A DNA stretch of 64,000 nucleotides, taken from contig NZ_LR214986.1 of the NCBI RefSeq assembly GCF_900660545.1, positions 434,001 through 498,000 on the forward strand. Direction: 5' to 3'. This document shows positions 20,507-31,445 of this stretch, piece by piece. The position numbers were made by a program, and so were the translations under genes. The notes under the pieces are model-generated. The model saw nothing but the letters and a program-made list of their open reading frames with translations. It had not been told where the DNA came from and did no database searches. Numbering within the stretch: position 1 is the stretch's first letter; each line of letters begins with the position of its first letter. Source of the stretch: Mycoplasmopsis cynos. Its GTDB lineage: Bacteria > Bacillota_I > Bacilli_A > Mycoplasmatales > Metamycoplasmataceae.

Positions 20507-22825
20507 ATGTTGAAAAGAAGAAAAAAAGTATTTTTATTAGCTGGTATAGGTGGAATGATTGCATCAATAGCTTTAACTACAGTTTATGCACAATTATCAA
20601 AGAATATTTCTGATTTTAAATTTAATATATCTGGAACTGTAAAAACATTTATTGATAATGAAACAGCAGATCCATCTAACGCAAGAAGCGGAGCATATGA
20701 TGATAATCTACCAAGACGTAAAATTAAAGAACCAATTAAAGATAAAATTCCTACACCAAATGAAACAATCGATAACACCGATAAATTAAGAAAAATAGAA
20801 AAACCAAAAGTTGAGCCAGATGTTAAACCGAACCCGCCTGAATCAACACCTGAAACTCAAAATATACCAAGAGTTGAAAAACATGTTTTAATTGAACATG
20901 GTGATATTTCATATTATGGAGACAAGGTTTATTTTAAACCAAGAGAATATTCTAAGGCTGATATAGCGAAAGGAATTGCTAATCGTATCCCTTATCGCGC
21001 CGAACTTCTTCCAGATGTAGAAAATATCACTGGAGCTTTAACAGAAAAAAACATTGAAAAAAGTGTTCAAAGAGCAATTAGACATGGAAAAGCAGGCGAT
21101 TATATTTTTGGCAAAGGTTCACAATATAGAGAATTATTAGAAGATAAAAATAAATCAATTGATGAAAAAGTGGCTTATTATAATAGTGATGGAAATGCTC
21201 CTGAGCAATTGAGCACTTTATGATTTAAATATTATCGTTTATTGAAATCAAAAGAAACAATTGCGAAATATGTAGATGATATTGCTTTACAACACTTAGA
21301 TGAATGATGAAACTCAAAAGAAGAGTTTTCATGATTACCACCAAGAGCATATGAAAGAAAGAAAATTCCACTTGGACATTTGCAATTATTATTGCATATT
21401 GATCATAGCAAAATTACTAATATTAGTCAATCAGTAAAAGATGAATTAGCAAAAGGTTATGTAATTCCTCAAGATAGTGGTAATGTTTGAGTTAATGACA
21501 AAGGTGAATGAGAATCAGGTAATTATGAGCCTCCTTTAAATCCAGTTGATGGTGAAATAAGACGTAACAATAGAATTAAACGTGTTTTAGGAAATAATAG
21601 CATTTGATCAAGAAACCCTGAAGATGTAGAAAGAGGTAAATACGGTAACTGAAGAGATACAGATGTTACGGAATTTTATAGACAACTTCTTAATAAGGAT
21701 TCTGAGTTTAAAGATCTAATTAAATATAGAGGTATCGGCGGATTTTCTATTACTCAATATGATCGTATAGAAAAAGTTAAGGGAGCTGATAGAGAAAAAG
21801 CGGTTGTTGTAACAATCGACTTAGAATATGCTCATGCATTTGAAAAAGCAGAAAAATTAATTGAAGCATTTAAAAAGAAACAGATCGATATTACAGGTTA
21901 TAGAATTAAAAACGTAGGTAAAAATAGTTCAGATCAAGATATTTCTAAGATATTAGCTGTTTTACCTCAAAAACTTCCTTTACTTGAATTATTTTTCGAA
22001 TCAAAAAACACATCAGCTTTAAAATATATTAAAGATAAAGAAATTGACGAATTATCATTATTGTCGAACAATAAGGTTAACACCTTAGATGATGATTGAG
22101 CTTTAAATCCTTGAGCCTTAAATAAAGTGGCATGAGTAAATATGGCTGATTACAATGTTTCAGGTGAATACATTCAAGGATTAACTATTTATTCACGAAT
22201 TACATTTGATAATTTAGCTTTTGATGATGAAGATTATCGAAATAATGATCCGACAATAATTAATAATGGTCTAAGAATGGCGTATTGAACTAGAAATAAT
22301 GAAAGAATTTTCCAAGGCCCATTTGGTCCAGGTAATAAACCAGACCGTGATAGTGATGGAAACTCATATCCTATGGGAATTGATTTAAGTAGAGTTAAAA
22401 ATATTAAAACTTTACGTGGCCTTATTTTCTACGATGAAGAAAGAGGAAAACAATTTGTTAGAAAATTAAACAAAATTAAACTTTATAATGATAGTGATAC
22501 ATGAGAAGTTCCTGTTCTTGATATGAATGAAGCTCAATTTGATGATATTTTGATAAAGCAAAAAAGAAACCCACGTTCAAAAATTATGTTTTCAAATGGT
22601 AATACAACTAAAAAAATTAAAATTACCATCGATAATTCAAATACCAACCTCAATTCTAAAGGATTGCAAAATCTTTCAACACTAATCGAATATTCTGATG
22701 GTAATTTTAATAATAATACTGAAATTATTGTTCCATCTAATGCAAGAGAATTATTAAACACTCTTAAAGGTGCTGGATATAATGCAAGAATAGAATCAGA
22801 AGATGATGGTCTTGAATTTGTATAG
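20507..22825 (+). CDS. immunoglobulin-blocking virulence protein (MIB / Protein M-like)
   Basis: A 772-aa surface protein with one N-terminal anchor (residues 6-28), a Pro/Lys-rich spacer (residues ~50-120) and a large ectodomain. The middle has leucine-rich-like strands (ITGYRIKNVG, LPLLELFFES, DELSLLSNNKVNTLDDDWALNPWALNKVAWVNM). The C-terminal part reads LTIYSRITFDNLAFD, GLRMAYWTRNNERIFQGPFGPG and IKTLRGLIFYDEE, the layout I associate with the putative immunoglobulin-blocking (mycoplas_M / Protein M) family. That family is known to bind antibody light chains. Many Trp codons are UGA. MIB genes usually sit next to a MIP protease gene; here the only DUF31 candidate is ~10 kb away and broken. 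Confidence 0.65.
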
Positions 22826-22830
22826 TATTA

Positions 22831-22857
22831 AAAACTAGGTTTAGCCTAGTTTTTAAT
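22831..22857. terminator. bidirectional terminator after MIB-like gene
   Basis: AAAACTAGG / CCTAGTTTT stem, 5-nt loop, T run after and A run before; shared with the converging kinase genes. Confidence 0.85.
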
Positions 22858-22869
22858 TAAATTTTTGTA

Positions 22870-23544
22870 TTAATCTTTTGTATACCGATGTGAGTTTGAA
22901 AAATCGAACTTATCAATGATTTTTTTAGATTCATATAATACTGATTGATCATTTTTAGAATTAGTGTCAATTATGTAATATGGTATTTTATAATATGTGC
23001 ATAATTTGATAAATAACTCCTTATATAGCTGGTGTAGCCTTTTAAAATACGCCTCATTTTGATTAAAATTATTAATTTCAACCTCTCTCCCTCTTGAAAA
23101 AATACGTTTTCTAATTTCATCAAAATTAGCATCTAAGAATATAGCTAAATCAGGATTATCTTCAATATTAATTATATGATGGAATAACGCATCAAATGCT
23201 TTAAGATATTTTTTATGTTTTTTTTCAAGTGTTACAATTGCAAAAATATAATGTTCCACATTAAAACGATCTAAAAACATATATCCCAAATTATGTGATT
23301 TATAAATCTCTAGGAAATGCTTTTGATGTTTTTTAAATGAATCTGATAATGACTCAATGATATAAGATTGAAAAGCAATATCTATATTCGGTTCATGTTC
23401 ATAAATTCATTTTAAAAATGTATTAAACACTTTATCATCATTAGCAAATTCTTCAACCATTAATGAATTTTTATATTCTTTACATAGGTTTTTTGATAAA
23501 GTGCTTTTACCTGAACCGATCATCCCGCTAATTGCAATAACCAT
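22870..23544 (-). CDS. deoxynucleoside kinase, downstream copy
   Basis: A 224-aa dNK-family kinase that phosphorylates deoxyribonucleosides (dAdo/dGuo/dCyd class). The P-loop is AISGMIGSGKSTL at residues 4-16. The central region has FAIVTLEKKHKKYLKAFDALFHHII and the catalytic-region motif MFLDRFNVEHYIFA. DLAIFLDANFDEIRKRIFSRGREVEI is the lid with Arg residues. It overlaps the stop of the upstream copy by one base (TAATG). The two copies differ clearly across their length, so the duplication is old and substrate preferences may differ. Confidence 0.88.
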
Positions 23545-24209
23545 TATTTACGATCCACCTTATTTAGATCAAAAGAATCGATTATTTCTATTGCTTTTTT
23601 AAACACTTCTTCTTCATTGAGATTATCTGTGTTTATAATAACGTAATTTAAATTATACTTTTGTGCCTGTTTTTGAAATAAATCTTTATATAGGTGATAA
23701 AGTGTTTTAAAATAATCTATATTATTTTTATAGTTTTCAATTTCCACTTTTCTGCCTCTTTCAAATAATCTTTTTTCAAATGTGGCATAACTCATATCAA
23801 GATAAATGGCTAAATCAGGAGTTTCCTCTTTTGTGATCAAATGACTAAATAATGCATCATAACCATTTAAATATGATTCGCCTTTTGGCCTTAAATTAAC
23901 ATTAGCAAAAATATAATGTTCAATACTAAAACGATCTAAGAAAATATGATCATTTTTAAAATTCTTACCAAGGTTTCTAAATTTTTGAATTATTTCTGAT
24001 AATTTAGTTGTATGGTTTTCAACTACATATGTTTGAAAACCCATAGTTAAATTAGGTTCTTTATGATACAACCATTCTAAAAATGTGTTAAATACTACAT
24101 TGTTTTCCTCGAATTCCTCCAACATTATTGATGAGGCATAGTACTGATGTAGTTTTTTAGTTAGGGTACTTTTTCCACTACTAATCATTCCGCTTATTCC
24201 AATCAACAT
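23544..24209 (-). CDS. deoxynucleoside kinase, upstream copy
   Basis: A 221-aa paralogue of the following gene, first in a two-gene unit. The P-loop is GISGMISSGKSTLTKK. HIFLDRFSIEHYIFANVNL and DLAIYLDMSYATFEKRLFERGRKVEIENY are the dNK family motifs. AAAGGAG precedes the ATG. It is divergent from tdk (166-nt spacer), so purine/pyrimidine deoxynucleoside salvage kinases are grouped here. Exact substrate cannot be assigned by eye. Confidence 0.9.
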   Translation of the reverse strand: MLIGISGMISSGKSTLTKKLHQYYASSIMLEEFEENNVVFNTFLEWLYHKEPNLTMGFQTYVVENHTTKLSEIIQKFRNLGKNFKNDHIFLDRFSIEHYIFANVNLRPKGESYLNGYDALFSHLITKEETPDLAIYLDMSYATFEKRLFERGRKVEIENYKNNIDYFKTLYHLYKDLFQKQAQKYNLNYVIINTDNLNEEEVFKKAIEIIDSFDLNKVDRK

Positions 24210-24375
24210 AATTAATCTCCTTTTGTTTTTTTAATAATAAATATGTAGTATAGCAAAAAATAAATTAAGATTGCTAATTTTCATTATTTTCTTAGGTTTG
24301 CAAATTATTTTTCTAAATATTTTGTATTCTAGAAAAAATTATTAAAATATTAAATTACAAAGTAATGGAGGAAAT

Positions 24376-24951
24376 ATGACATTAAAAAAACCTGAAGGAA
24401 CTTTAGAAGTAATAACTGGGCCAATGTTTTCTGGTAAAACTGAAGAGTTATTAAAAAGAATTAAAATATTTGAAATCGCAGAGATTAATACTTTAGTATT
24501 TAAGCCTGCTTTTGATACAAGATTTGATGCTAAAAAAATAGTGAGCCGCACAGGAGCGAAGACTAAAGCAATCTCAATTAATAATTCAAAAGAAATTTTA
24601 GATCATTGAACTAATAAATATCGCGCTGTTGCCATTGATGAGGTTAATTTTTTAGATAATGGTATTTTTGAAGTTATAGATAGTTTAATTGTAAACGGAG
24701 TTAGAGTGATAGTTAGTGGTTTAGATATGGACTATTTAAGAAGACCATTTGGAGTTACTCCGGGCCTTTTAGCGATTGCAGATGAAGTTAAAAAACTTAA
24801 AGCAGTTTGTTTATTATGTAAATCAGATGCCGCTTTTTCATTTAGAAAAGAAGCAAATCAACAATTAAACTATTTAGGAGATCAAGAATATGAAGCTCGT
24901 TGTCGTAAATGTCACATTTTAGGCGAGCAGAAAAAACAACACAACTCATAA
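24376..24951 (+). CDS. tdk: thymidine kinase
   Basis: Type II thymidine kinase, making dTMP from thymidine. The 191-aa product has the P-loop ITGPMFSGKTEELLKR at residues 13-28, Walker B AVAIDEVNFLD (catalytic Glu), the lasso-region SGLDMDYLRRPFG, and a zinc site formed by C-L-L-C near residue 140 and C-R-K-C near residue 177. GGAGG precedes the start. It is divergent from the two dNK genes and about 160 nt ahead of pgi. Confidence 0.95.
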
Positions 24952-25080
24952 GATATTAAACAAATTTCCGGTATAAAAAATTTTTAATAATTATTTAATT
25001 GTGTTTATGAAGTAAAAAGATGAAGAAACAATTCAATACTTTTTCTATGCATATATTTAGAGATTTGTAAAAAAATGTAT

Positions 25081-25086
25081 TATAAT
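25081..25086 (+). promoter_or_regulatory. pgi -10 element
   Basis: TATAAT (context GTATTATAAT) 26 nt before the pgi ATG, which has CGGAGGA as ribosome binding site. Confidence 0.55.
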
Positions 25087-25112
25087 TTTAACAATTAATA
25101 ATCGGAGGAAGA

Positions 25113-26411
25113 ATGCTTAAATATTTAAATATTGATATAAAAAATGCATTAAAAAATAATCTACATGACGTTGATTATTTACAAAAAAAAGTAACACAAA
25201 TTCATAATGATGTTTTAAATAAAAATGTAGCAGAAAAAGATTGGCTAGGTTGATATGATCTTCCAAACAATTACAATAAAGAAGAATTTATTAAAATGTA
25301 TAATAAAGCAAATGAATGAAAAAAACAAGGAATTGAAGTTGTTGTTGTAATTGGAATTGGTGGCTCATATTTAGGAGCTAAAGCTGGTTATGATTTTATT
25401 TATGGTCCTTATTCAACTAAAAAACCTGATATTGAATTATTATTTGCCGGAAATGATATTTCATCTGAATCTTTAGTAGCAAAATTAAAATATGTTCAAA
25501 ACAAAAAGTTTGCAATTAATGTTATTTCAAAATCTGGAACTACATTAGAACCTTCAATTGCTTTTAGAGAATTTAGAAACTTATTAGAAAAAAATGAAGG
25601 TGAAAATGCAAGTTCATTAGTTGTTGCAACTACCGATAAGGCAAAAGGTGTTTTATTTAACCTAGCTGAGAAAAAAGGGTACCAAAAATTCATAATTCCT
25701 GATGATGTAGGAGGGAGATTTTCAGTTTTAACACCGGTTGGATTATTTCCTTTTATGTGTGCTGGAATTGATGCTTTAAAAGTTCTTAAAGGGGCGCAAG
25801 AAACAAACGATGAATTAAGTTCAGACAAAATAGAACAAAATCCTGCTTATTTATATGCTACAACTAGATATTATTTACATAAAGAAAAAGGATTTAATAT
25901 TGAAATGATGGTTTCATATGAACCAAAATTACAATATTTTGCTGAATGATGAAAGCAATTATTTGCTGAATCAGAAGGTAAAGATGGTAAAGGAATATGA
26001 CCAACAAGTTCAATTTTCTCAACTGATTTACATTCATTAGGGCAAATGATTCAAGATGGAAATAAAATTCTTTTTGAAACTGTTTTAACTTTAAAAAATC
26101 CTGAAAATGATATTCATTTTAGCGAAGATGCTATTGATTTTGATAAGCTTAATTATTTATCTGGTAACTCATTACATAATGTAAATAATGTCGCATTTAA
26201 AGCGACCACAAAGGCTCATGTTGAAGTAGGAAAAGTCCCAAATATTCATTTATTATTTGATCGTTTTAATGAAGAGACATTAGGTGCATTATTTATATTT
26301 TTTGAAAGAGCACTTACAATGAGTGCATATCTATTAGGAGTAAATCCATTTAATCAACCTGGAGTTGAAGTTTATAAGAAAAATATGTTTAACATTCTAG
26401 AAAAAAAATAA
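25113..26411 (+). CDS. pgi: glucose-6-phosphate isomerase
   Basis: Pgi interconverts glucose 6-phosphate and fructose 6-phosphate. The 432-aa protein has the sugar-phosphate isomerase domains with VVVIGIGGSYLGAKAG near residue 70, NVISKSGTTLEPSIAFR around residue 132 (phosphate loop), DVGGRFSVLTPVGLFP near residue 200, and GVEVYKKNMFNILEK near the end with the catalytic Lys. Several UGA Trp codons fall in conserved positions (WWKQLFAESEG). A terminator follows. Confidence 0.96.
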
Positions 26412-26424
26412 ATTTAATTGAATT

Positions 26425-26460
26425 AAAATCATGTATGTTTTATGCATGATTTTATTTTTT
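26425..26460 (+). terminator. pgi terminator
   Basis: AAAATCATG / CATGATTTT stem with an 11-nt loop followed by ATTTTTT. Confidence 0.8.
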
Positions 26461-26515
26461 AGTTCATTATATGAAATAAATTTTCATAAAATATGACTTT
26501 TTAAAATTTTGCTTC

Positions 26516-26535
26516 TTTTTTTTTTTTTTTTTTTT
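26516..26535 (+). repeat. T20 homopolymer upstream of the second pnuC fusion
   Basis: Twenty consecutive T residues 38 nt before the predicted start and ~30 nt before the AGGAGG site. A TAATAT that could be the -10 begins 5 nt after it, so tract length could set promoter spacing. Long homopolymers of this kind are known switches in mycoplasma surface genes. Confidence 0.8.
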
Positions 26536-26573
26536 AAGATTAATATGACAAGATAAATGAAAGGAGGAAATTT

Positions 26574-27977
26574 ATCAAAAATAAAAATAAAGCTGAAATA
26601 GTTGGTTTTGGAGTAATTGTTTTAATGTTGTTTATTTTTTCAATATACAATATTGATACAGGAACTCTATTATGAAAATCTAATATTTCGTTTTGAAGAA
26701 AATTAATAAATATTTTTGTGTCATTATCTGGTTTTCTAGGTGTGATATCAATATATTTATTTGCTAAAAAAAGTAATATAGCTTATATAGCAGCAATTTT
26801 AAATGCATTATTGTATTGCTTGTTTTCTTTTACAAATGGACTAGTAATAGATGGATTTTTACAAATAATTTATATATTTATTTTATTAATACTTTATATA
26901 AAACAATATATAAACAAAAATAAAAAGATATATTTAATAAGAAATTCTATTTATTCGTCAATTTTATTTGTTTTTTATTTTTTAGTTTTCTTTATAGCAT
27001 TTTATTTTTTAAATCCCTTAACTAATAGTATTATTGGTAAAATTTTAAATATTGACTATTTAGAGTTTGGATCAAATTTCAATTACAAAATTATTTCAGC
27101 AATTTTATTAGCTATTTTCAATTCAGTATCAGTAGTTGCCTTAACTATGATGGCTGCTGGTTTCCGTGATAGTTGAATTATATGATGTATTAAAAATATT
27201 TTATGTTTTATTTTCTTTTCTGGTATAGCATTTTTAAGTTTTGTAGCTATAATAGTAAATTTTATATACTTTATAGTATCAATATATTTATATCTTGTCA
27301 CATCAAAAGACAAAAGTTTTAAAATTGCATTTATTGGAATGGGAGCCAGTGGTAAATCGACCATAATAGGTAAAATAGGAAACTTTTTAAAAGAATATAA
27401 TATAAAAGTAATTCACGAAAGAAACATTGATGAAAAATATGAAAACTATATGAAAGATCTAAAAAAATATGGATATAAAACCCAAAAAATATTTTTTAAA
27501 GATCGCTATAAACAAATAAAAGAAATGCAGCAATATGAACGATCGTTGATTGATCGACATATGATTGATGATTTCTTGTATCCCAAAGTTTTAATGGATA
27601 TAAAATGTTTTACAAAACTACAAAGATTTAAGTGAAACTTTTATTATAAAGTTAAATATTATTTTCTTTTATCTATACAGCCAAAAGTAGATCTTACCTT
27701 TGTTATTTTAAGAAATTACAAAGAAATCAAAAAAAATAGAGAAAAAGCAAGTAAAAATAAAGAAGAAGAAAGAAGAAAATTAGAATTAAAAAATGATGAA
27801 TTTTTTAAAGCTATAAATCAAGAATATTTAGATGATAATAATACACTTAATCCTTTATTTGAAAAAAAGTTAAAATATTTTTCAAAAAAATATTATGTGT
27901 TCATAAATGAAGAATGAGAAAATTCTACAAAAGAAATTAAAGAAATTATAATGGAAGGAATATCTAATGATGGATAA
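26574..27977 (+). CDS. pnuC: PnuC-type transporter fused to a P-loop nucleoside kinase
   Basis: A 467-aa fusion. Residues ~5-245 are a PnuC domain (WKSNISFWRKLINIFVSLSG, NIAYIAAILNALLYCLFSF, VALTMMAAGFRDSWIIW). Residues ~250-467 are a kinase-like domain with P-loop IAFIGMGASGKSTIIGK and an L-I-D-R-H-M segment near residue 325, comparable with dNK/ribosylnicotinamide kinases. Import coupled to phosphorylation of nicotinamide riboside or a nucleoside is the likely role. The predicted start is ATC at 26574: AGGAGG lies 6 nt before it, the frame is closed upstream, and the first ATG (26625) would cut into the first membrane segment. The 3' end overlaps the HNH gene. Confidence 0.75.
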
Positions 27978-28281
27978 AAATAGAGTATGAGCATCTGTAA
28001 AAAGTAATCAAAATGGAAATAAAAAAAGGGATTTTGCTGGTAGAATAATGGATAAATCCGCATATGGTGATCCAAATAGTGAATTTTGCTGAAATATTGA
28101 TCATATTTTACCAGTTTCATGTGGCGGAAAAGATGAATTAGAAAATTTTATTGCTGTGCATTGTGAAACAAATACTGAAAAAGCAAATAAATTTCCACAT
28201 TTTAAAGCAAATAATAAAAGTTTTGAAATTAGACGCTCTAATAAAGGTTTTAATAAATATGAAATTGTAAGAATAAAATAA
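27967..28281 (+). CDS. HNH endonuclease, small
   Basis: A 104-aa protein visible only with UGA as Trp. It carries WNIDHILPVSCGGKDELENF (D-H of the HNH motif, residues ~43-62), then the central Asn and IAVHCETNTEKANKF with the last His and Asn, so the three HNH elements are present. Two Cys flank the motif but a full zinc ribbon is not visible. The ATG lies inside the last codons of the PnuC-kinase gene, with AAGGA seven nucleotides upstream, so the two are probably translationally coupled. A terminator follows. The biological role is unknown. Confidence 0.8.
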
Positions 28282-28300
28282 TTTCATAAAAATTTGTTTT

Positions 28301-28334
28301 AAAACACTTGTGTTTAACTACGCAAGTGTTTTTG
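28301..28334 (+). terminator. terminator after the HNH gene
   Basis: AAAACACTTG / CAAGTGTTTT stem with a 12-nt loop and trailing T. Confidence 0.75.
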
Positions 28335-28372
28335 ATCTTATTTAGACAATTTTATAAATTTAAAAGAATTAA

Positions 28373-28660
28373 AATGAATGACGTTCTAAAGAGTATCAAT
28401 ACTTTATCAATAAAACCTTTGCTGAATTTTTAGGTTTCAATCACTTTAATATAATGCAACATTTATTTTTAGTAACTCATAATTCACTAGCATTAAATCC
28501 TGCATTATTATTAAAAGAGGATAAAAAGATTCAACAATTATTAGAGTTGAAAAATAAACTTCCTAATATTAATGAATTTTCTCAAATCTTGTTTGATATA
28601 AAACTTTATGAATATTTTAATCTTAGAGAATGAGCGCTGATATATAACAATGAACAATAA
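28373..28660 (+). pseudogene. unrecognised gene fragment
   Basis: An open frame of 95 codons without a credible start at its beginning (first ATG at 28454, no ribosome binding site). It reads YQYFINKTFAEFLGFNHF and later INEFSQILFDIKLYEYFNLREW, with normal mycoplasma amino-acid composition and two UGA Trp. It looks like the 3' part of a decayed gene. I do not recognise the family. Confidence 0.35.
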
Positions 28661-28700
28661 TAAACAATGAACGGCATTGATATATAACAACGAGCAATAA
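28638..28700 (+). repeat. two 23-nt direct repeats
   Basis: TGATATATAACAAYGARCAATAA occurs at 28638-28660 and 28678-28700 (two differences), with a further partial CAATGAACG copy between. The first copy forms the end of the gene fragment. Confidence 0.7.
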
Positions 28701-28732
28701 AAAAAATAAAGCACTAACTGCTTTTATTTTTT
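28697..28732 (-). terminator. terminator of the 875-aa lipoprotein gene
   Basis: On the minus strand an AAATAAAAGCAG / TGCTTTATTTT stem with one bulge and a T run, 20-55 nt after the lipoprotein stop. Confidence 0.55.
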
Positions 28733-28752
28733 TTATCTTTTAAAATGTTTTG

Positions 28753-31380
28753 TTATTCTTTAGCTGCTAACTCATCTAGGATTTCATTATACTTTGATAC
28801 TAATTTATTATCCAATACTACTGCTCTACCAAGAGCAATTGGTGTATTTTGAAAATCAACGAAGTTGTTTTTAATTGCTTGCTTATCATTCATATCAATG
28901 GGAGAACTAATTCCTACAATCATATATTTCATTTCATCATATGCTACTTGATCTGTTTTCTTTGATAAACTAGCAACATTATAATTATCTTTAAAAACAT
29001 TAGGATCTGTATCATTAGTATTTTTATTATTAATCTCATCGAAAATTTCATATTTAGTATTCATTAATCCAGTTCCTGAAACCCCAGGATATAAATAACC
29101 TAAAAAGACTTTCGACATCACTGGGTTTTTACCTTCACTATCTTTTTGATAATTATTATCACTATGAAACACATTAGAACTTGTATAGTAATATTGATTA
29201 GAAATAAAATCATAAACATTAAATATTTCACTTTGTTTTAAATCAATTCCTAAATATTTTAAACGATACTTTTTATCATACAACTGATCTTGATAATATG
29301 GATTAGTTTTAACATAATCATCTCAACCTTTATATAGAATTCCATTATTATATAAATCGATATTTTCATTATCTTTATCTACAATGTTTTTAAAAAATGA
29401 TTGCTCTTGTCAGTTATTATAAACTTGAATTAAGTTATCTTTTGAATTGTATTTTGGAAAGTCATTAATGAAGTTATTTTTATTTAATAAATAAAGATTT
29501 TGTTTATCAATTTTATTAAGTTCTTTATCATCTTTTTTATTAACTCAATTTAAATAAGTCTTTTGATAATCAACATTGTTATATTCATCAATTTCACTTT
29601 TAATGATGTCTTTAAAGTTATCTTTAATATCTTCATTGATAAAATATGTTTGAGGGTTAAAAACATAATTCCCTGTTGATAATTCTCTATCATTTAATAT
29701 TAAATCCGAAGTTAATTTCATTGGGTTTAAATATGCTCGGTTTTGTTTTAATAATTCTTTGATTTCCTTAGGTTGTTTTGATAAATCTACTTTAATCAAT
29801 ACCTGATCGACTAATTTATCTCTATCATCTCACATTGGGTTATATAATAACTTAAATTCATTTGCTGTTAAGTTTAATTCTTTTTTAGAATAGTCATTTA
29901 ATAAAAGTGTTAAAGTATAATCTCAACTTTTAGTTATCTTATTAGTTTTAGGATCTAAGATATATCCTTTTTTAGTGTTGTTTTCATTATGCTTGATATT
30001 TCTATTTCCATTAATGCTTGTTGCAAAATAATCATCGTTATCATACATTGTTTGAGCTTGAAATGCTAATTCTGTTTTATCTTTACTATTTACAACAAGG
30101 TCTTCATATTTAGTTTTAGTTTGTAATAAATCATTAAGTAAACGTGTATCCTTTTTTTCAATTTCATCAAGATGTGTTGTTTGATAATAACTAACTAATC
30201 TTTGATATAGACTATGTCTTGAAGTGATGATATATGCTTGGAAGTTTTTATCAATTAGTGCTAAATTACCTTGGGATGTTACATCTTTAAATAATTGTAC
30301 GTTTCTAGTTGCTAAATTACTTTTAGCGTTTATATTTGTTGAAAACCTTAATTTAGCACCTTTATTAAATTCATTATTTGTTTGAACTATTGATTTATAA
30401 TCATCTTTTGTAATAGCATCTTTTTCATTTTTAAAAGTATCAGTTTTATAATCATATACATCATCATATCCATAATTTTGTGCTAAATCTTTTTTGGATT
30501 TTTTATCAAAAATATTTACCACCTTATCAACATTTAATAATGAATATCCTTTAAATGAACTATAATTAGCATTAATACCGTTTTTGATTTTGTAATAATC
30601 ATAATAAATCTTAAACCAATCTTTTATCATTTTTAAAGTGATTTGTTTATTACCTCTTTTAACTTCTGCTATATATTGTTTTTCTCATTCTGATATTAGT
30701 TGAGCGAACTTATAGGGAAGATCATTATTACTATCTTCTCCAATTTGTCTTAAACCTAATTTATAAACATCAGTGTTATAAACATTATCTAAAAAACTAT
30801 TTCTTTGATTTTCAAAATCATAGGTTCTAGTATCTTGTACTTTTTCGATGTAATCCTGTGTTTTAGAATATACTCATTTATCTTTTTTCAACCTTGCTAC
30901 TTTGTCTTTAAAACTATCTTTATTAGTTTCATTTAATTTAACCTTTTTTTCATCTTTTAACTTCACAAAACTTTGTAAATATTTAAATGCATCTTCAGAA
31001 AAAACATTTCTAAAATTAATCTCTGCTTCTTTATATTCTTCATCAACGATTTCAAAATGTTTTCAAAATTTAAGAATATCATATCATCTTTTACTATCTC
31101 TTTGACCGAATAATAAATCCTTAAATGCTTCATAGATAAAGTATGGTACTTCTTTGTATTTAGAAAAAGTTACATCGTCTGTATGAATCTGATTTTCTAA
31201 ATTTCCAGGTTTATAGTCTTTTACAAAATCTCTTGCAGTTGAGATAATCCATTTATTTTGTAAAGACATTGTCTTAACCTTTTTTGGTTCAACCTTTTTA
31301 GCATAAATATTCTGACAAGAACTCAATATAACTGGACTAACCAATATTGGTAATAACATTAAATGTTTTCATTTTTTCAT
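28753..31380 (-). CDS. large surface lipoprotein, unknown function
   Basis: An 875-aa lipoprotein, continuous with UGA as Trp. The signal peptide MKKWKHLMLLPILVSPVILSSC ends in a lipobox with Cys at residue 22, so the protein should be anchored on the outer face of the membrane. The mature part is rich in Lys, Asn, Asp and Tyr, with no cysteine pattern or enzyme motif that I recognise. AGAGG precedes the start. An A17 tract (T17 on its own strand) lies 65 nt upstream. Length and composition resemble large lineage-specific mycoplasma lipoproteins. Confidence 0.8.
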
Positions 31381-31445
31381 AAATTTCCTCTCTTATGAAT
31401 TTATCTTATTTGTAATAAAATAATGTTTTTCACTAATATTGTTTC

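Noticed and set aside
26625-26627. ATG as the start of the second PnuC fusion
   Set aside because: It cuts into the first membrane helix and its upstream GGAG is too far away; the ATC at 26574 has an ideal AGGAGG and matches the other copy.
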